Source: an uncultured Bacteroidales bacterium
GTDB lineage: Bacteria > Bacteroidota > Bacteroidia > Bacteroidales > UBA932
Assembly (NCBI GenBank): GCA_937906795.1
Contig: CALCUQ010000326.1
Coordinates: 1-5,777, forward strand
Direction of reading: 5' to 3'
DNA: 5,777 nucleotides
The notes beneath the pieces are model-generated. The model saw only the letters and a program-made list of their open reading frames with translations. It was not told the DNA's origin and made no database searches. Each line of letters begins with the position of its first letter. The first letter of the stretch is position 1. The translations under genes were made by a program, and so were the position numbers. Below are positions 1 to 5,777 of the stretch, one piece after another.

Positions 1-6
1 CTGTAA

Positions 7-97
7 ATGGCAAAGCAATTAGCATGTTATTTATACTCAAAAGCTAATTATCCTATAACAATAAAATACGATGGTAAGGATTTAATTTTACCTCCTA
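7..97 (+). other. Possible N-terminal fragment of an unrecognised small protein, ending in a junction
   Basis: An ATG at base 7 opens a frame whose first 30 or so residues read like a real small-protein start, including YPITIKYDGKDLILPPNA at about residues 16-33. Alternating hydrophobic and polar residues suggest beta strands. From about base 97 the same frame runs antisense to the fabG fragment and reads as a shadow of it, so only the first part is listed. The ATG is too near the edge to judge a ribosome binding site. I do not recognise a family. It could be the true gene on the left side of a rearrangement or misassembly junction at about 84-97, or simply a chance open frame. Confidence 0.2.
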
Positions 98-257
98 ATG
101 CTGTTAATTCTTTTTCGCAAGCCAACATATTTTCGTCTTCTCTTACGTCTGTGAATGCTATATTACAGCCTTGTTTTGCAAATTCCAAAGCTATTGCTTT
201 TCCGATTCCACGAGATGCTCCTGTAATTAGGGCAACTTTTTCTTCAAGTAATTTCAT
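48..257 (-). pseudogene. fabG: FabG-type 3-oxoacyl-ACP reductase, N-terminal fragment only
   Basis: FabG reduces 3-oxoacyl-ACP to 3-hydroxyacyl-ACP with NADPH in cytoplasmic fatty acid elongation. The fragment starts MKLLEEKVALITGASRG and carries the Rossmann nucleotide-binding motif TGASRGIGKA, followed by the second strand NIAFTD and a helix ending KELTALGGKIK. This start at 257 is preferred over an in-frame ATG at 308 because family members begin with a short lead before the VALITG strand, and because a -7 promoter element at 287-294 would lie inside the longer version. After the GGKIK stretch (about bases 81-92) the match ends, and a short unrelated tail of about ten residues closes at a TAA at 48. 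Neither alternative frame restores FabG sequence there. The NAG motif and the catalytic Ser, Tyr-x-x-x-Lys are absent: about 69 residues remain of the usual 245-250. It is a broken gene or an assembly-end artefact. The family call is firm at the level of short-chain dehydrogenase; FabG itself is very likely. Confidence 0.75.
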
Positions 258-286
258 TTTATTTTTATTTTTTGTTTTGTATTTTG

Positions 287-294
287 CAAAAGTA
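287..294 (-). promoter_or_regulatory. Candidate -7 element for fabG (TACTTTTG)
   Basis: Read on the minus strand this is TACTTTTG, matching the Bacteroidota -7 consensus TAnnTTTG. It ends about 29 bases before the chosen fabG ATG, a sensible leader length. No good TTTG -33 element lies at the expected 19-21 base spacing, so the call rests on the -7 element and its position. Confidence 0.4.
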
Positions 295-306
295 CGAACA
301 TTTTTC

Positions 307-323
307 AAAAAACTAAGTTTTTT
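307..323. repeat. Perfect 8-bp palindrome between divergent promoters
   Basis: AAAAAACT and its exact reverse complement AGTTTTTT flank a single central A at base 315. A second, offset inverted repeat overlaps it: TTTTTCAAA at 301-309 and TTTGAAAAA at 326-334, also exact. The symmetry lies between the two candidate -7 elements, where the -33 regions of both promoters would be. It could be an operator for a dimeric regulator of both genes. Because the DNA is so AT-rich, chance is also a fair explanation. The inverted repeats are certain; the role is a guess. Confidence 0.4.
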
Positions 324-341
324 TCTTTGAAAAAAGGATTG

Positions 342-349
342 TATATTTG
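342..349 (+). promoter_or_regulatory. Candidate -7 element for the membrane protein-panC transcript (TATATTTG)
   Basis: TATATTTG matches the Bacteroidota -7 consensus TAnnTTTG and ends 20 bases before the ATG at 370. A TTTG occurs at 326-329, but only 12 bases upstream instead of the usual 19-21, so the -33 part is weak. If active, it would drive the membrane protein gene and panC together. Confidence 0.45.
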
Positions 350-369
350 CAATTCAAATAAAGGTAAAT

Positions 370-873
370 ATGAAAATATACAAAATCAACTTAAATGACG
401 ATTCTCCTTCTCCTATGAAAGGAAGGTTTTGGATTAAGGTTGTAATTATGTCAATTTCTGTTTTGATTGCAAGTTATTTATTTAACTTCGTTCAAATCAG
501 TTCTTTTACTACTGCTATTATTTCTGCACTTGTAATTAGTTTGCTTAATGCTTTTTTAAAACCTATCTTAAAACTTTTGTCAGCTCCTTTGATTTTGATG
601 AGTTTTGGTTTGTTTCAACTCTTTATAAATGCGTTTATAATACTTTTAACTTCGTATTTAGTAGCAGATTTCAAGGTTGAGAGTTTTTCTGACGCTTTTT
701 GGTTTAGTATTGTTATTACTATAATCAATTTTTTATTAGAAATTCCAGAAAAAGTACAAAGAATAAAAAAGAATTTTACATCTCAAAATGATAATCAAAT
801 AAAAGAAAACGAAGAATTTACATCTTACGAAGAAGTTGAAAAAGAAAATGATGAAGAATTAAATAATAAATAA
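370..873 (+). CDS. Four-helix membrane protein, phage holin family 4 type (PF04020-like)
   Basis: This 167-residue integral membrane protein has hydrophobic segments at about residues 20-40, 46-64, 70-98 and 107-124. The middle contains the family's typical pattern: SALVISLLNAFLKPILKLL (about 52-70), a proline-containing turn, then a helix rich in F, L and I with an Asn (FINAFIILLTSYLV), followed by a short non-membrane stretch ADFKVESFSDA before the last helix. This pattern is that of the small bacterial family named after a mycobacterial phage holin. Most members are chromosomal proteins of unknown role, and nothing here indicates lysis or a prophage. After the last helix comes a basic patch (EKVQRIKKN) and then an acidic, probably disordered tail (about 140-167). 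The start at 370 lies just after a -7 promoter element. panC follows 12 bases downstream, so the two are probably co-transcribed. Family call is good; the function is unknown. Confidence 0.8.
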   Translation: MKIYKINLNDDSPSPMKGRFWIKVVIMSISVLIASYLFNFVQISSFTTAIISALVISLLNAFLKPILKLLSAPLILMSFGLFQLFINAFIILLTSYLVADFKVESFSDAFWFSIVITIINFLLEIPEKVQRIKKNFTSQNDNQIKENEEFTSYEEVEKENDEELNNK

Positions 874-885
874 TACATAATCGTT

Positions 886-1722
886 ATGCAAGTTTGTTAT
901 ACAATAAATGAATTATTATCTTGTGTAGATAAATTAAAAGAAGAAAAGAAATCAATTGGACTTTTGCCTACTATGGGTGCTTTACACGAAGGACACTTAT
1001 CTTTAGCCAAAAGAGCAAAAAATGAAAATGATGTTTTGATTTGCAGTGTATTTGTAAACCCTATTCAATTCAATAATCAAGAAGATTTAGAGAAATATCC
1101 AAGAGATTTAGAAGGTGATTTAGCATTATTAGAAGGAGTAAATTGTGATTTTGTCTTTGCTCCAAGTGCAGAAGAAGTATATGCAGAAAAACCTGAGTTT
1201 ACTTATAGTTTTGGAAAATTAGAAAGCGTTTTGGAAGGTCCTCAACGCCCAGGACATTTCAATGGGGTTGCAACAATTGTTCACAAATTATTTAATTGGT
1301 CTAAGGCCGACAAAGCTTATTTTGGAGAAAAAGATTTTCAACAAGTTGCAATCGTAAAAGATTTAGTTAGACAATTTTCCATTCCTATTGAAATTGTGGA
1401 ATGTCCTATTTATAGAGATGAAGATGGCTTAGCAACAAGTTCAAGAAACAGACGTTTGTCAGCAGAAGCAAGAGCAATTGCTCCAAAAATTCACGAAATT
1501 CTTTTGAAATCTGCTTCTTTAATGAAAACACTTTCAATATCACAAGTCAAGGGTTATGTAGAAGGTGAGTTTAAAATGAGGAAGGAATTTACATTAGAAT
1601 ACTTTGAAATTGTTGATGCTATAACACTACAACCTGTAAAGGTGAAAGGAGAAAATAAAACAGTTGGTTGCGTTGCTGTTTGGTTGGATGGTGTTAGGTT
1701 AATTGATATTCAAAAATATTAA
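886..1722 (+). CDS. panC: Pantothenate synthetase (pantoate--beta-alanine ligase)
   Basis: PanC joins D-pantoate and beta-alanine using ATP, through a pantoyl-adenylate intermediate, in the last step of pantothenate (vitamin B5) synthesis, which feeds coenzyme A. The 278 residues are full length for the family. Visible signatures: LLPTMGALHEGHLSL (26-40), with the ATP-binding HxGH motif at His34 and His37; VFVNPIQFN (55-63), for pantoate binding; GPQRPGHFNGVATIVHKLFN (118-137); YFGEKDFQQ (145-153); and RDEDGLATSSRNRRLS (177-192), holding the KMSKS-like SSRN loop. All expected active-site motifs are intact. The ATG at 886 puts the first motif at the normal distance from the N-terminus. The gene is AT-rich and favours TTA for leucine (18 of 28). 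It follows the membrane protein gene by 12 bases. No panD or panB is beside it; its 3' end faces uvrA across 2 bases. Confidence 0.97.
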   Translation: MQVCYTINELLSCVDKLKEEKKSIGLLPTMGALHEGHLSLAKRAKNENDVLICSVFVNPIQFNNQEDLEKYPRDLEGDLALLEGVNCDFVFAPSAEEVYAEKPEFTYSFGKLESVLEGPQRPGHFNGVATIVHKLFNWSKADKAYFGEKDFQQVAIVKDLVRQFSIPIEIVECPIYRDEDGLATSSRNRRLSAEARAIAPKIHEILLKSASLMKTLSISQVKGYVEGEFKMRKEFTLEYFEIVDAITLQPVKVKGENKTVGCVAVWLDGVRLIDIQKY

Positions 1723-1724
1723 AA

Positions 1725-4595
1725 CTAAAACTTATCTTTTAAATATTTTGAAGTGGGAGTATCTTCTTGCAGTAAGGATTTTGGTTTTCCTTCAAAGATG
1801 ATATTCCCTCCTTTTTTTCCTCCACCCGGACCTAATTCTATCAACCAATCTGCTGTTTTTATTATATCTAAATTATGTTCTATTACTACTACTGTATGAC
1901 CTAAATTAACCAATTCGTCAAAGCATTCATTAAGTTTCAGAATATCATAAAAATGTAAGCCTGTTGATGGTTCATCAAAAATAAAAATAGTCTTTTTTTC
2001 ATTACTTCCTTTTGATAAGAAATAGGCTAATTTCACTCTTTGAGCCTCTCCTCCTGAAAGAGTAGCTGAACTTTGTCCTAATTTTAAGTATCCTAATCCT
2101 ACTTTTATGAGTGAATAAATTTTTTGCGAAATTCTCCTGCATAAGTTTGAGGCATCTTGCGAAAAGAAGTCGTATGCCTCTTCTATTGTCATATCTAAAA
2201 CCTCTGCAATACTCTTTTCTCTATATTTTATCTCTAATGCTTCTTCTTTATAGCGTTGTCCCTTGCAGTGTTCGCACTCTAAGATAACATCTGCCATAAA
2301 TTGCATTGGGATAGTAATATATCCATCTCCAAGGCATTGGGGACACCTGCCACCATCTACATTAAACGAGAAATGAGATGGACCAAAGCCATTTACTTTT
2401 GCAAATTGCTGGTCGCAGAAAAGTTTTCTTATGTCATCATATATTTTAAGATATGTGACAGGGTTTGATCTGCTGCTCTTGCCAATAGGATTCTGGTCTA
2501 CAAATTCTACCGATGATATGCTTGAAAGGTCTCCCGACAATTCTTTAAAGGCCCCAGGTTTTGTTTCGCAGTGTTGTTGCAAAACTCTTGCAAGGGCAGG
2601 GTATAGTGTATCTGAAATAAGAGATGATTTTCCGCTGCCGCTCACCCCTGTAATGGCAGTTATGACACCTAACGGAAATTTTACGGATACATTCTTTAAA
2701 TTATGTTCCATAGCACCTTTTATCTCAATGGATTTGCTCCATTTACGTTTGGTAGGGTATCTCTCCATCTGTTTTAATCCACTTAGGTAGTCAATTGTAA
2801 GTGAGCCAGACGAGTAATTGTTTCCTTTGCTTTTTGTAGCATTTGTTGTAGCTTGTTCTATCCCTTTTTCTACCTCTCCTTCATAAACAACCTCTCCTCC
2901 ATGTACTCCTGCAAGAGGACCAATGTCTATAAGTTTGTCGGCCGACAAAATAATCTCTTTATCATGTTCTACTATAACAACTGTATTGCCCAAATCTCTG
3001 AGTTTCTTTATGACCTCTATGAGTTTTTGGGTGTCTTTGTGGTGCAATCCTATACTTGGCTCATCGAGAATGTAGAGTGAGCCAACCAGACTGCTGCCAA
3101 GAGAGCTCACCAGATTTATTCTTTGGCTCTCTCCTCCGCTGAGTGTTTTTGTCTGTCTGCTCAATGTAAGATATCCAAGCCCTACATCCTCTATATAACC
3201 AAGTCTGCTGCATATCTCTTTAATTGCCCTCTGTGCAACTTTTGTGTCGTATTTGTCTAATTTGAGAGTGTTAAAGAACTCTTTAAGAGCTGTTACGCTC
3301 ATATCAAGCAGTTCGCTTATAGTTTTTCCACCAAGTTTTACAAAGTTGGTCTCTTTTCTGAGTCTGCTTCCTTCACATGCAGGGCAAACAGTCTTTCCAG
3401 AGTATCTGCTGAGCATGTATTTGTATTGAATTTTATATTTTTTGCTTTCTACAAACTTAAAGAAATCTGTAATTCCGGTAAAATGTTCATTTCCATTCCA
3501 CAGAAGTTTCTTTTCCTCTTTTGTAAGTTCAGCATAAGGTCTGTGAATTGGAAAATTAAATTTGGGTGCAGCATAGATGAGGTCTTTGAGAAAACTCCCC
3601 ATAACTTCTCCTCTCCAGCAGGCAATTGCCCCTTCGTATACAGATAGTGAGGCATTGGGAACAACAAGATTTTCATCTATTCCAAAAACACTGCCGTATC
3701 CTCCACATTCCGGGCATGCTCCAAGAGGATTATTGAAACTGAACATCAGTTCTGTAGGTTTCTGAAATTTTATTCCATCTGCCTCAAATATGTTTGAGAA
3801 GTTTCTGTATGTAATATCGCCTGAGTGTTTGTCTTCTATTGCTACAGTAACATAACCGCCCCCTTGGTTAAAGGTGCTTTCAATGGAGTCCTGCAGTCTT
3901 GTTATCTCATCTTCTGAGTGTTGCTTTTCTGAATTATTGGGAGTGATAACAAATCTGTCGGTGAGAATATATATAGGCTCCTGGGTATATTTGACAACTT
4001 CTTTTATAACATTGTCTATTCTAACCATTTCTCCCTGGTAAAACATTCTGCTGTATCCAGAGTCTTTTATGGATAGAAGTGTCTCAATTTTATGTGGATT
4101 TGCTTCCCAATTTACATAGGCAAGTATATATGCTGTTAAATTGTTTTCTGTATGATTCCTGAACTTTGTTATATAATCTATTACATCTGCAACATTTTCA
4201 CATTTTACTTCCTTTCCGGAAACAGGTGAGTATGTGCGTCCAATTCTTGCAAACAAAAGACGCAGGTAGTCATAAATTTCTGTGGTTGTTCCAACTGTGG
4301 AGCGGGGGTTTCGGGTGTTTACCTTCTGCTCAATGGCAATGGCAGGGGGGATACCTTCTATTTTATCTACAGCAGGTTTGCTCATTCTGCCAAGAAACTG
4401 TCTGGCGAAAGATGAGAGGCTTTGTGCAAATCTTCTTTGTCCCTCAGCAAAAAGAGTTTCAAAAGCAAGGGATGATTTTCCGCTTCCCGACAAACCTGAA
4501 ATAACTGTCAGTTTTCCGTGAGGAATCTTTACCGATATGTTTTTCAGATTGTTGGCCCTTGCCCCTTCAATAGATATGTATCCTTGTTTTTTCAT
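1725..4595 (-). CDS. uvrA: Excinuclease ABC subunit A (UvrA), DNA damage recognition ATPase
   Basis: UvrA dimers scan DNA for bulky lesions and load UvrB in nucleotide excision repair. The 956 residues are a normal full length. First ATPase half: Walker A GLSGSGKS (34-41), signature LSGGESQ (485-491), Walker B YILDEP (508-513), H-loop His544. Second half: Walker A GVSGSGKS (650-657), signature LSGGEAQ (846-852), Walker B FIFDEP (871-876), His907. The C-terminal zinc module is complete: Cys751, Cys754, Cys774 and Cys777, spaced CxxC-x19-CxxC. The other zinc module is degenerate: its second pair is present (Cys294, Cys297 in GACPECGG), but the first pair is replaced by FEADG (270-274). A further CxxC at 404-407 is usual for UvrA. 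The start codon directly abuts the stop of the upstream RelA/SpoT gene, so translation is probably coupled. Codon use changes near residues 755-772: leucine is mostly TTA after that point and rarely TTA before it. The protein reads through without disruption. Confidence 0.97.
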   Translation of the reverse strand: MKKQGYISIEGARANNLKNISVKIPHGKLTVISGLSGSGKSSLAFETLFAEGQRRFAQSLSSFARQFLGRMSKPAVDKIEGIPPAIAIEQKVNTRNPRSTVGTTTEIYDYLRLLFARIGRTYSPVSGKEVKCENVADVIDYITKFRNHTENNLTAYILAYVNWEANPHKIETLLSIKDSGYSRMFYQGEMVRIDNVIKEVVKYTQEPIYILTDRFVITPNNSEKQHSEDEITRLQDSIESTFNQGGGYVTVAIEDKHSGDITYRNFSNIFEADGIKFQKPTELMFSFNNPLGACPECGGYGSVFGIDENLVVPNASLSVYEGAIACWRGEVMGSFLKDLIYAAPKFNFPIHRPYAELTKEEKKLLWNGNEHFTGITDFFKFVESKKYKIQYKYMLSRYSGKTVCPACEGSRLRKETNFVKLGGKTISELLDMSVTALKEFFNTLKLDKYDTKVAQRAIKEICSRLGYIEDVGLGYLTLSRQTKTLSGGESQRINLVSSLGSSLVGSLYILDEPSIGLHHKDTQKLIEVIKKLRDLGNTVVIVEHDKEIILSADKLIDIGPLAGVHGGEVVYEGEVEKGIEQATTNATKSKGNNYSSGSLTIDYLSGLKQMERYPTKRKWSKSIEIKGAMEHNLKNVSVKFPLGVITAITGVSGSGKSSLISDTLYPALARVLQQHCETKPGAFKELSGDLSSISSVEFVDQNPIGKSSRSNPVTYLKIYDDIRKLFCDQQFAKVNGFGPSHFSFNVDGGRCPQCLGDGYITIPMQFMADVILECEHCKGQRYKEEALEIKYREKSIAEVLDMTIEEAYDFFSQDASNLCRRISQKIYSLIKVGLGYLKLGQSSATLSGGEAQRVKLAYFLSKGSNEKKTIFIFDEPSTGLHFYDILKLNECFDELVNLGHTVVVIEHNLDIIKTADWLIELGPGGGKKGGNIIFEGKPKSLLQEDTPTSKYLKDKF
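2280..2333. other. Codon-usage and GC breakpoint inside uvrA
   Basis: Between Leu755 (CTT) and Leu772 (TTA) of UvrA, synonymous codon choice switches. In residues 772-956, 15 of 22 leucine codons are TTA; in residues 473-757 it is 3 of 30. Panel genes on each side agree: panC 18 of 28, RelA/SpoT part 2 of 29. Sampled GC is about 32% at 1801-2160 and about 44% at 3001-3240 plus 4381-4500. The reading frame is intact and the point lies in the very conserved zinc module, where recombination or misassembly between two uvrA alleles would be easiest. The counts were done by hand. Confidence 0.6.
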
Positions 4596-4598
4596 TTA
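4593..4598 (-). other. Stop-start abutment TAA-ATG between the RelA/SpoT gene and uvrA
   Basis: On the minus strand the TAA of the upstream gene (4598-4596) is followed at once by the ATG of uvrA (4595-4593), with no base between. There is no purine-rich ribosome binding site just before the ATG, as is normal for Bacteroidota. This arrangement favours re-initiation by the terminating ribosome and implies a shared transcript. Confidence 0.8.
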
Positions 4599-5777
4599 TT
4601 TGTTACTTGTTCTAAGTACTGTTTTGACCCCTTTAAGTTTTTTTATGGCAGAGGTAACTCTGTCTAAATGTGCATTATTGCTTACAGATATTCCAATCTC
4701 TGCAACAAACTCAGTAGCTCCGTTTGGTTTGGTCCTTTCATAAATCTGGAATCCTCTGATAGAAGATTGTTGTCCTGTTACAGCATCCATTATGCGGGAG
4801 CCATTGGAAGCATCACCTTCTCCAATTACTTTGAGCCTTGTCTGGAATTGGGTTGTTCCGCTCACTTGTTTCCATTTTACTTTCTGTACCCTGTAGGGAT
4901 ATTGTTCCAACAGTCTTGCTGCATTAGGGCACGAAATTCTATGTATTTTAATTCCTCCGGTTGCAGAAACAAAACCAAAGACATCATCTCCAAAAATAGG
5001 GTTACAGCACTTGGCCATCTTAAAACTAATGTTGTCCAGCTTGTCGCTGATAACCAAATAATTCTGATCTTGTGTCTTGTTGTTTTGTTTGTATTGTACA
5101 GCATTGTCTTTATCTTGCTCTTCTGGTTTTGCTGTCTGATCTTCTTTTTTGCTGAGAAACTCTTTTATATCAGACAGGTCAATCTCTTCTTTGTTTATGG
5201 CAAGGCCAAGATCAAAACTTGTACGTAGTTTATAGTGTTTGATAATTTCGCCAAGTGTTTCGTCATTATACTCTTGTTTCCAGTTTTTCATCCTTCTTTC
5301 AAGAGCTTCAAGTCCAAGTTTGCTCAGTTTTACCTCTTCTTCTTTGAGTTTGTTCTTTATTCTGTTTTTTGCTTTTGAAGAGATTACAAAATTAAGCCAG
5401 TCTGCACTTGGTTTCTGATTCTTGTTGCTCATTATCTCAACAACATCGCCGGTGTGCAATTCATCTCTGATTGAGTAAACTTTCCCGTTAACTCTTGCTC
5501 CGCTGCATTTGACTCCCAAATTGGAGTGAATGTCAAATGCAAAATCCAGAACGCTGGCCCCCTTTGGCAATTGTCTTAAATCGCCAGCTGGGGTAAATAC
5601 AAAAATCTCATCCAAAGATGCTATAGGGCCACTTGTGTAAGAGTCTGCCTGATTGCTTTCAAGCATTGTCTTTACATTTTTCAGCCATTCATCCAATCCA
5701 TGTACGCTTTTAATCCCTTTATAGCTCCAGTGTGATGCGTGGCCGTTTTCTGCCATATCATCCATACGTACTGTTCT
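4596..5777 (-). CDS. RelA/SpoT family (p)ppGpp synthetase/hydrolase, C-terminal part (5' end outside window)
   Basis: This is the C-terminal 393 codons of a long RelA/SpoT homologue, which makes or degrades (p)ppGpp in the stringent response. The frame stays open to the window edge: four codons (RTVR) precede the first visible Met, which is internal. The residues RTVRMDDMAENGHASHWSYK form the end of the synthetase domain. Counting from that Met, the TGS domain spans about 51-112 (VFTPAGDLRQLPKGASVLDF and on), followed by a helical region to about 205 and a charged, Gln/Asn-rich linker (205-235). The zinc-finger-type domain follows at about 247-298, with Cys253, Cys254, His275 and Cys279. A C-terminal ACT domain runs from about 307 to 387. 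These regulatory domains sense ribosome and nutrient state. The hydrolase domain and most of the synthetase domain lie off the window, so whether it is bifunctional cannot be judged. Bacteroidota usually carry bifunctional long forms. uvrA follows with zero spacing. Confidence 0.93.
   Translation of the reverse strand, partial: RTVRMDDMAENGHASHWSYKGIKSVHGLDEWLKNVKTMLESNQADSYTSGPIASLDEIFVFTPAGDLRQLPKGASVLDFAFDIHSNLGVKCSGARVNGKVYSIRDELHTGDVVEIMSNKNQKPSADWLNFVISSKAKNRIKNKLKEEEVKLSKLGLEALERRMKNWKQEYNDETLGEIIKHYKLRTSFDLGLAINKEEIDLSDIKEFLSKKEDQTAKPEEQDKDNAVQYKQNNKTQDQNYLVISDKLDNISFKMAKCCNPIFGDDVFGFVSATGGIKIHRISCPNAARLLEQYPYRVQKVKWKQVSGTTQFQTRLKVIGEGDASNGSRIMDAVTGQQSSIRGFQIYERTKPNGATEFVAEIGISVSNNAHLDRVTSAIKKLKGVKTVLRTSNK

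Noticed and set aside
205..480. A riboswitch or structured leader in the 258-369 gap
   Set aside because: The gap is 112 bases, strongly AT-rich, and most of it is taken by two promoter regions; the plus-strand leader after the -7 element is only about 15 bases.
370..873. Reading the holin-family protein as part of a prophage lysis cassette
   Set aside because: No endolysin, spanin, capsid, tail or integrase gene is nearby, and this family is common on chromosomes outside phages.
1741..2280. A horizontally acquired extra gene causing the AT-rich left part
   Set aside because: The AT-rich stretch is the in-frame C-terminal part of uvrA and continues into panC with the same codon use, so it is not an inserted foreign gene.
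2431..2790. Open frame of 119 codons on the plus strand opposite uvrA
   Set aside because: It lies wholly antisense to the strongly conserved second Walker A region of UvrA and shows no domain or start signal of its own.
4166..4521. Two overlapping plus-strand frames opposite the start of uvrA
   Set aside because: They overlap each other and the first UvrA ATPase motifs; their residues are simply the antisense of conserved glycine- and serine-rich codons.
4668..5228. Plus-strand frame of 186 codons with hydrophobic stretches opposite the RelA/SpoT gene
   Set aside because: The hydrophobic runs are the antisense of the charged Lys/Glu/Asp/Gln linker codons in the real gene. No promoter or family match is visible.
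1..5777. CRISPR arrays, tRNA or rRNA genes, insertion-sequence ends, toxin-antitoxin pairs
   Set aside because: I read both strands for direct repeats with regular spacing, cloverleaf-like conserved blocks, terminal inverted repeats with transposase motifs, and small paired genes, and saw none.

Overview
The window looks like chromosomal DNA from a low-GC member of the Bacteroidota. The protein sequences have a Bacteroidota flavour, two copies of the TAnnTTTG -7 promoter motif typical of that phylum sit in the one real intergenic gap, and the starts lack clear Shine-Dalgarno sequences. The content is mostly housekeeping. I found no CRISPR array, no tRNA or rRNA, no insertion sequence, and no new defence or mobile system.

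Layout, left to right. (1) Bases 1-257 hold the N-terminal third of a FabG-type short-chain dehydrogenase on the minus strand. Its FabG-like sequence stops abruptly near base 84-92, and the frame closes at base 48. A possible plus-strand N-terminus starts at base 7 and runs into the same junction. (2) Bases 258-369 are a divergent control region with a -7 element on each strand and an AT-rich palindrome between them. (3) Plus strand: a four-helix membrane protein of the phage-holin-4 family (370-873), then panC (886-1722) 12 bases later, probably one transcript. (4) Minus strand, converging on panC with a 2-base gap: uvrA (1725-4595), preceded by the C-terminal part of a RelA/SpoT (p)ppGpp synthetase/hydrolase (4596-5777, cut by the window edge). 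The stop codon of the latter directly abuts the ATG of uvrA.

The genes do not form one pathway. PanC makes pantothenate for coenzyme A, UvrA recognises bulky DNA lesions, and the RelA/SpoT protein sets the stringent-response alarmone level. The RelA/SpoT-uvrA pair probably shares a transcript, which would tie a repair enzyme to a stress-signalling gene.

The most noteworthy observation is compositional. Codon usage changes sharply inside uvrA around bases 2280-2333, in the conserved zinc-finger region. Left of it (end of uvrA plus panC) TTA supplies 33 of 50 leucine codons; right of it (uvrA residues 473-757 plus the RelA/SpoT part) it supplies 5 of 59. GC rises from about 32% to about 44% in sampled segments. 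This suggests a mosaic gene from homologous recombination or, at least as likely, an assembly chimera. Together with the abrupt FabG junction, it means linkage across the window should be treated with caution.
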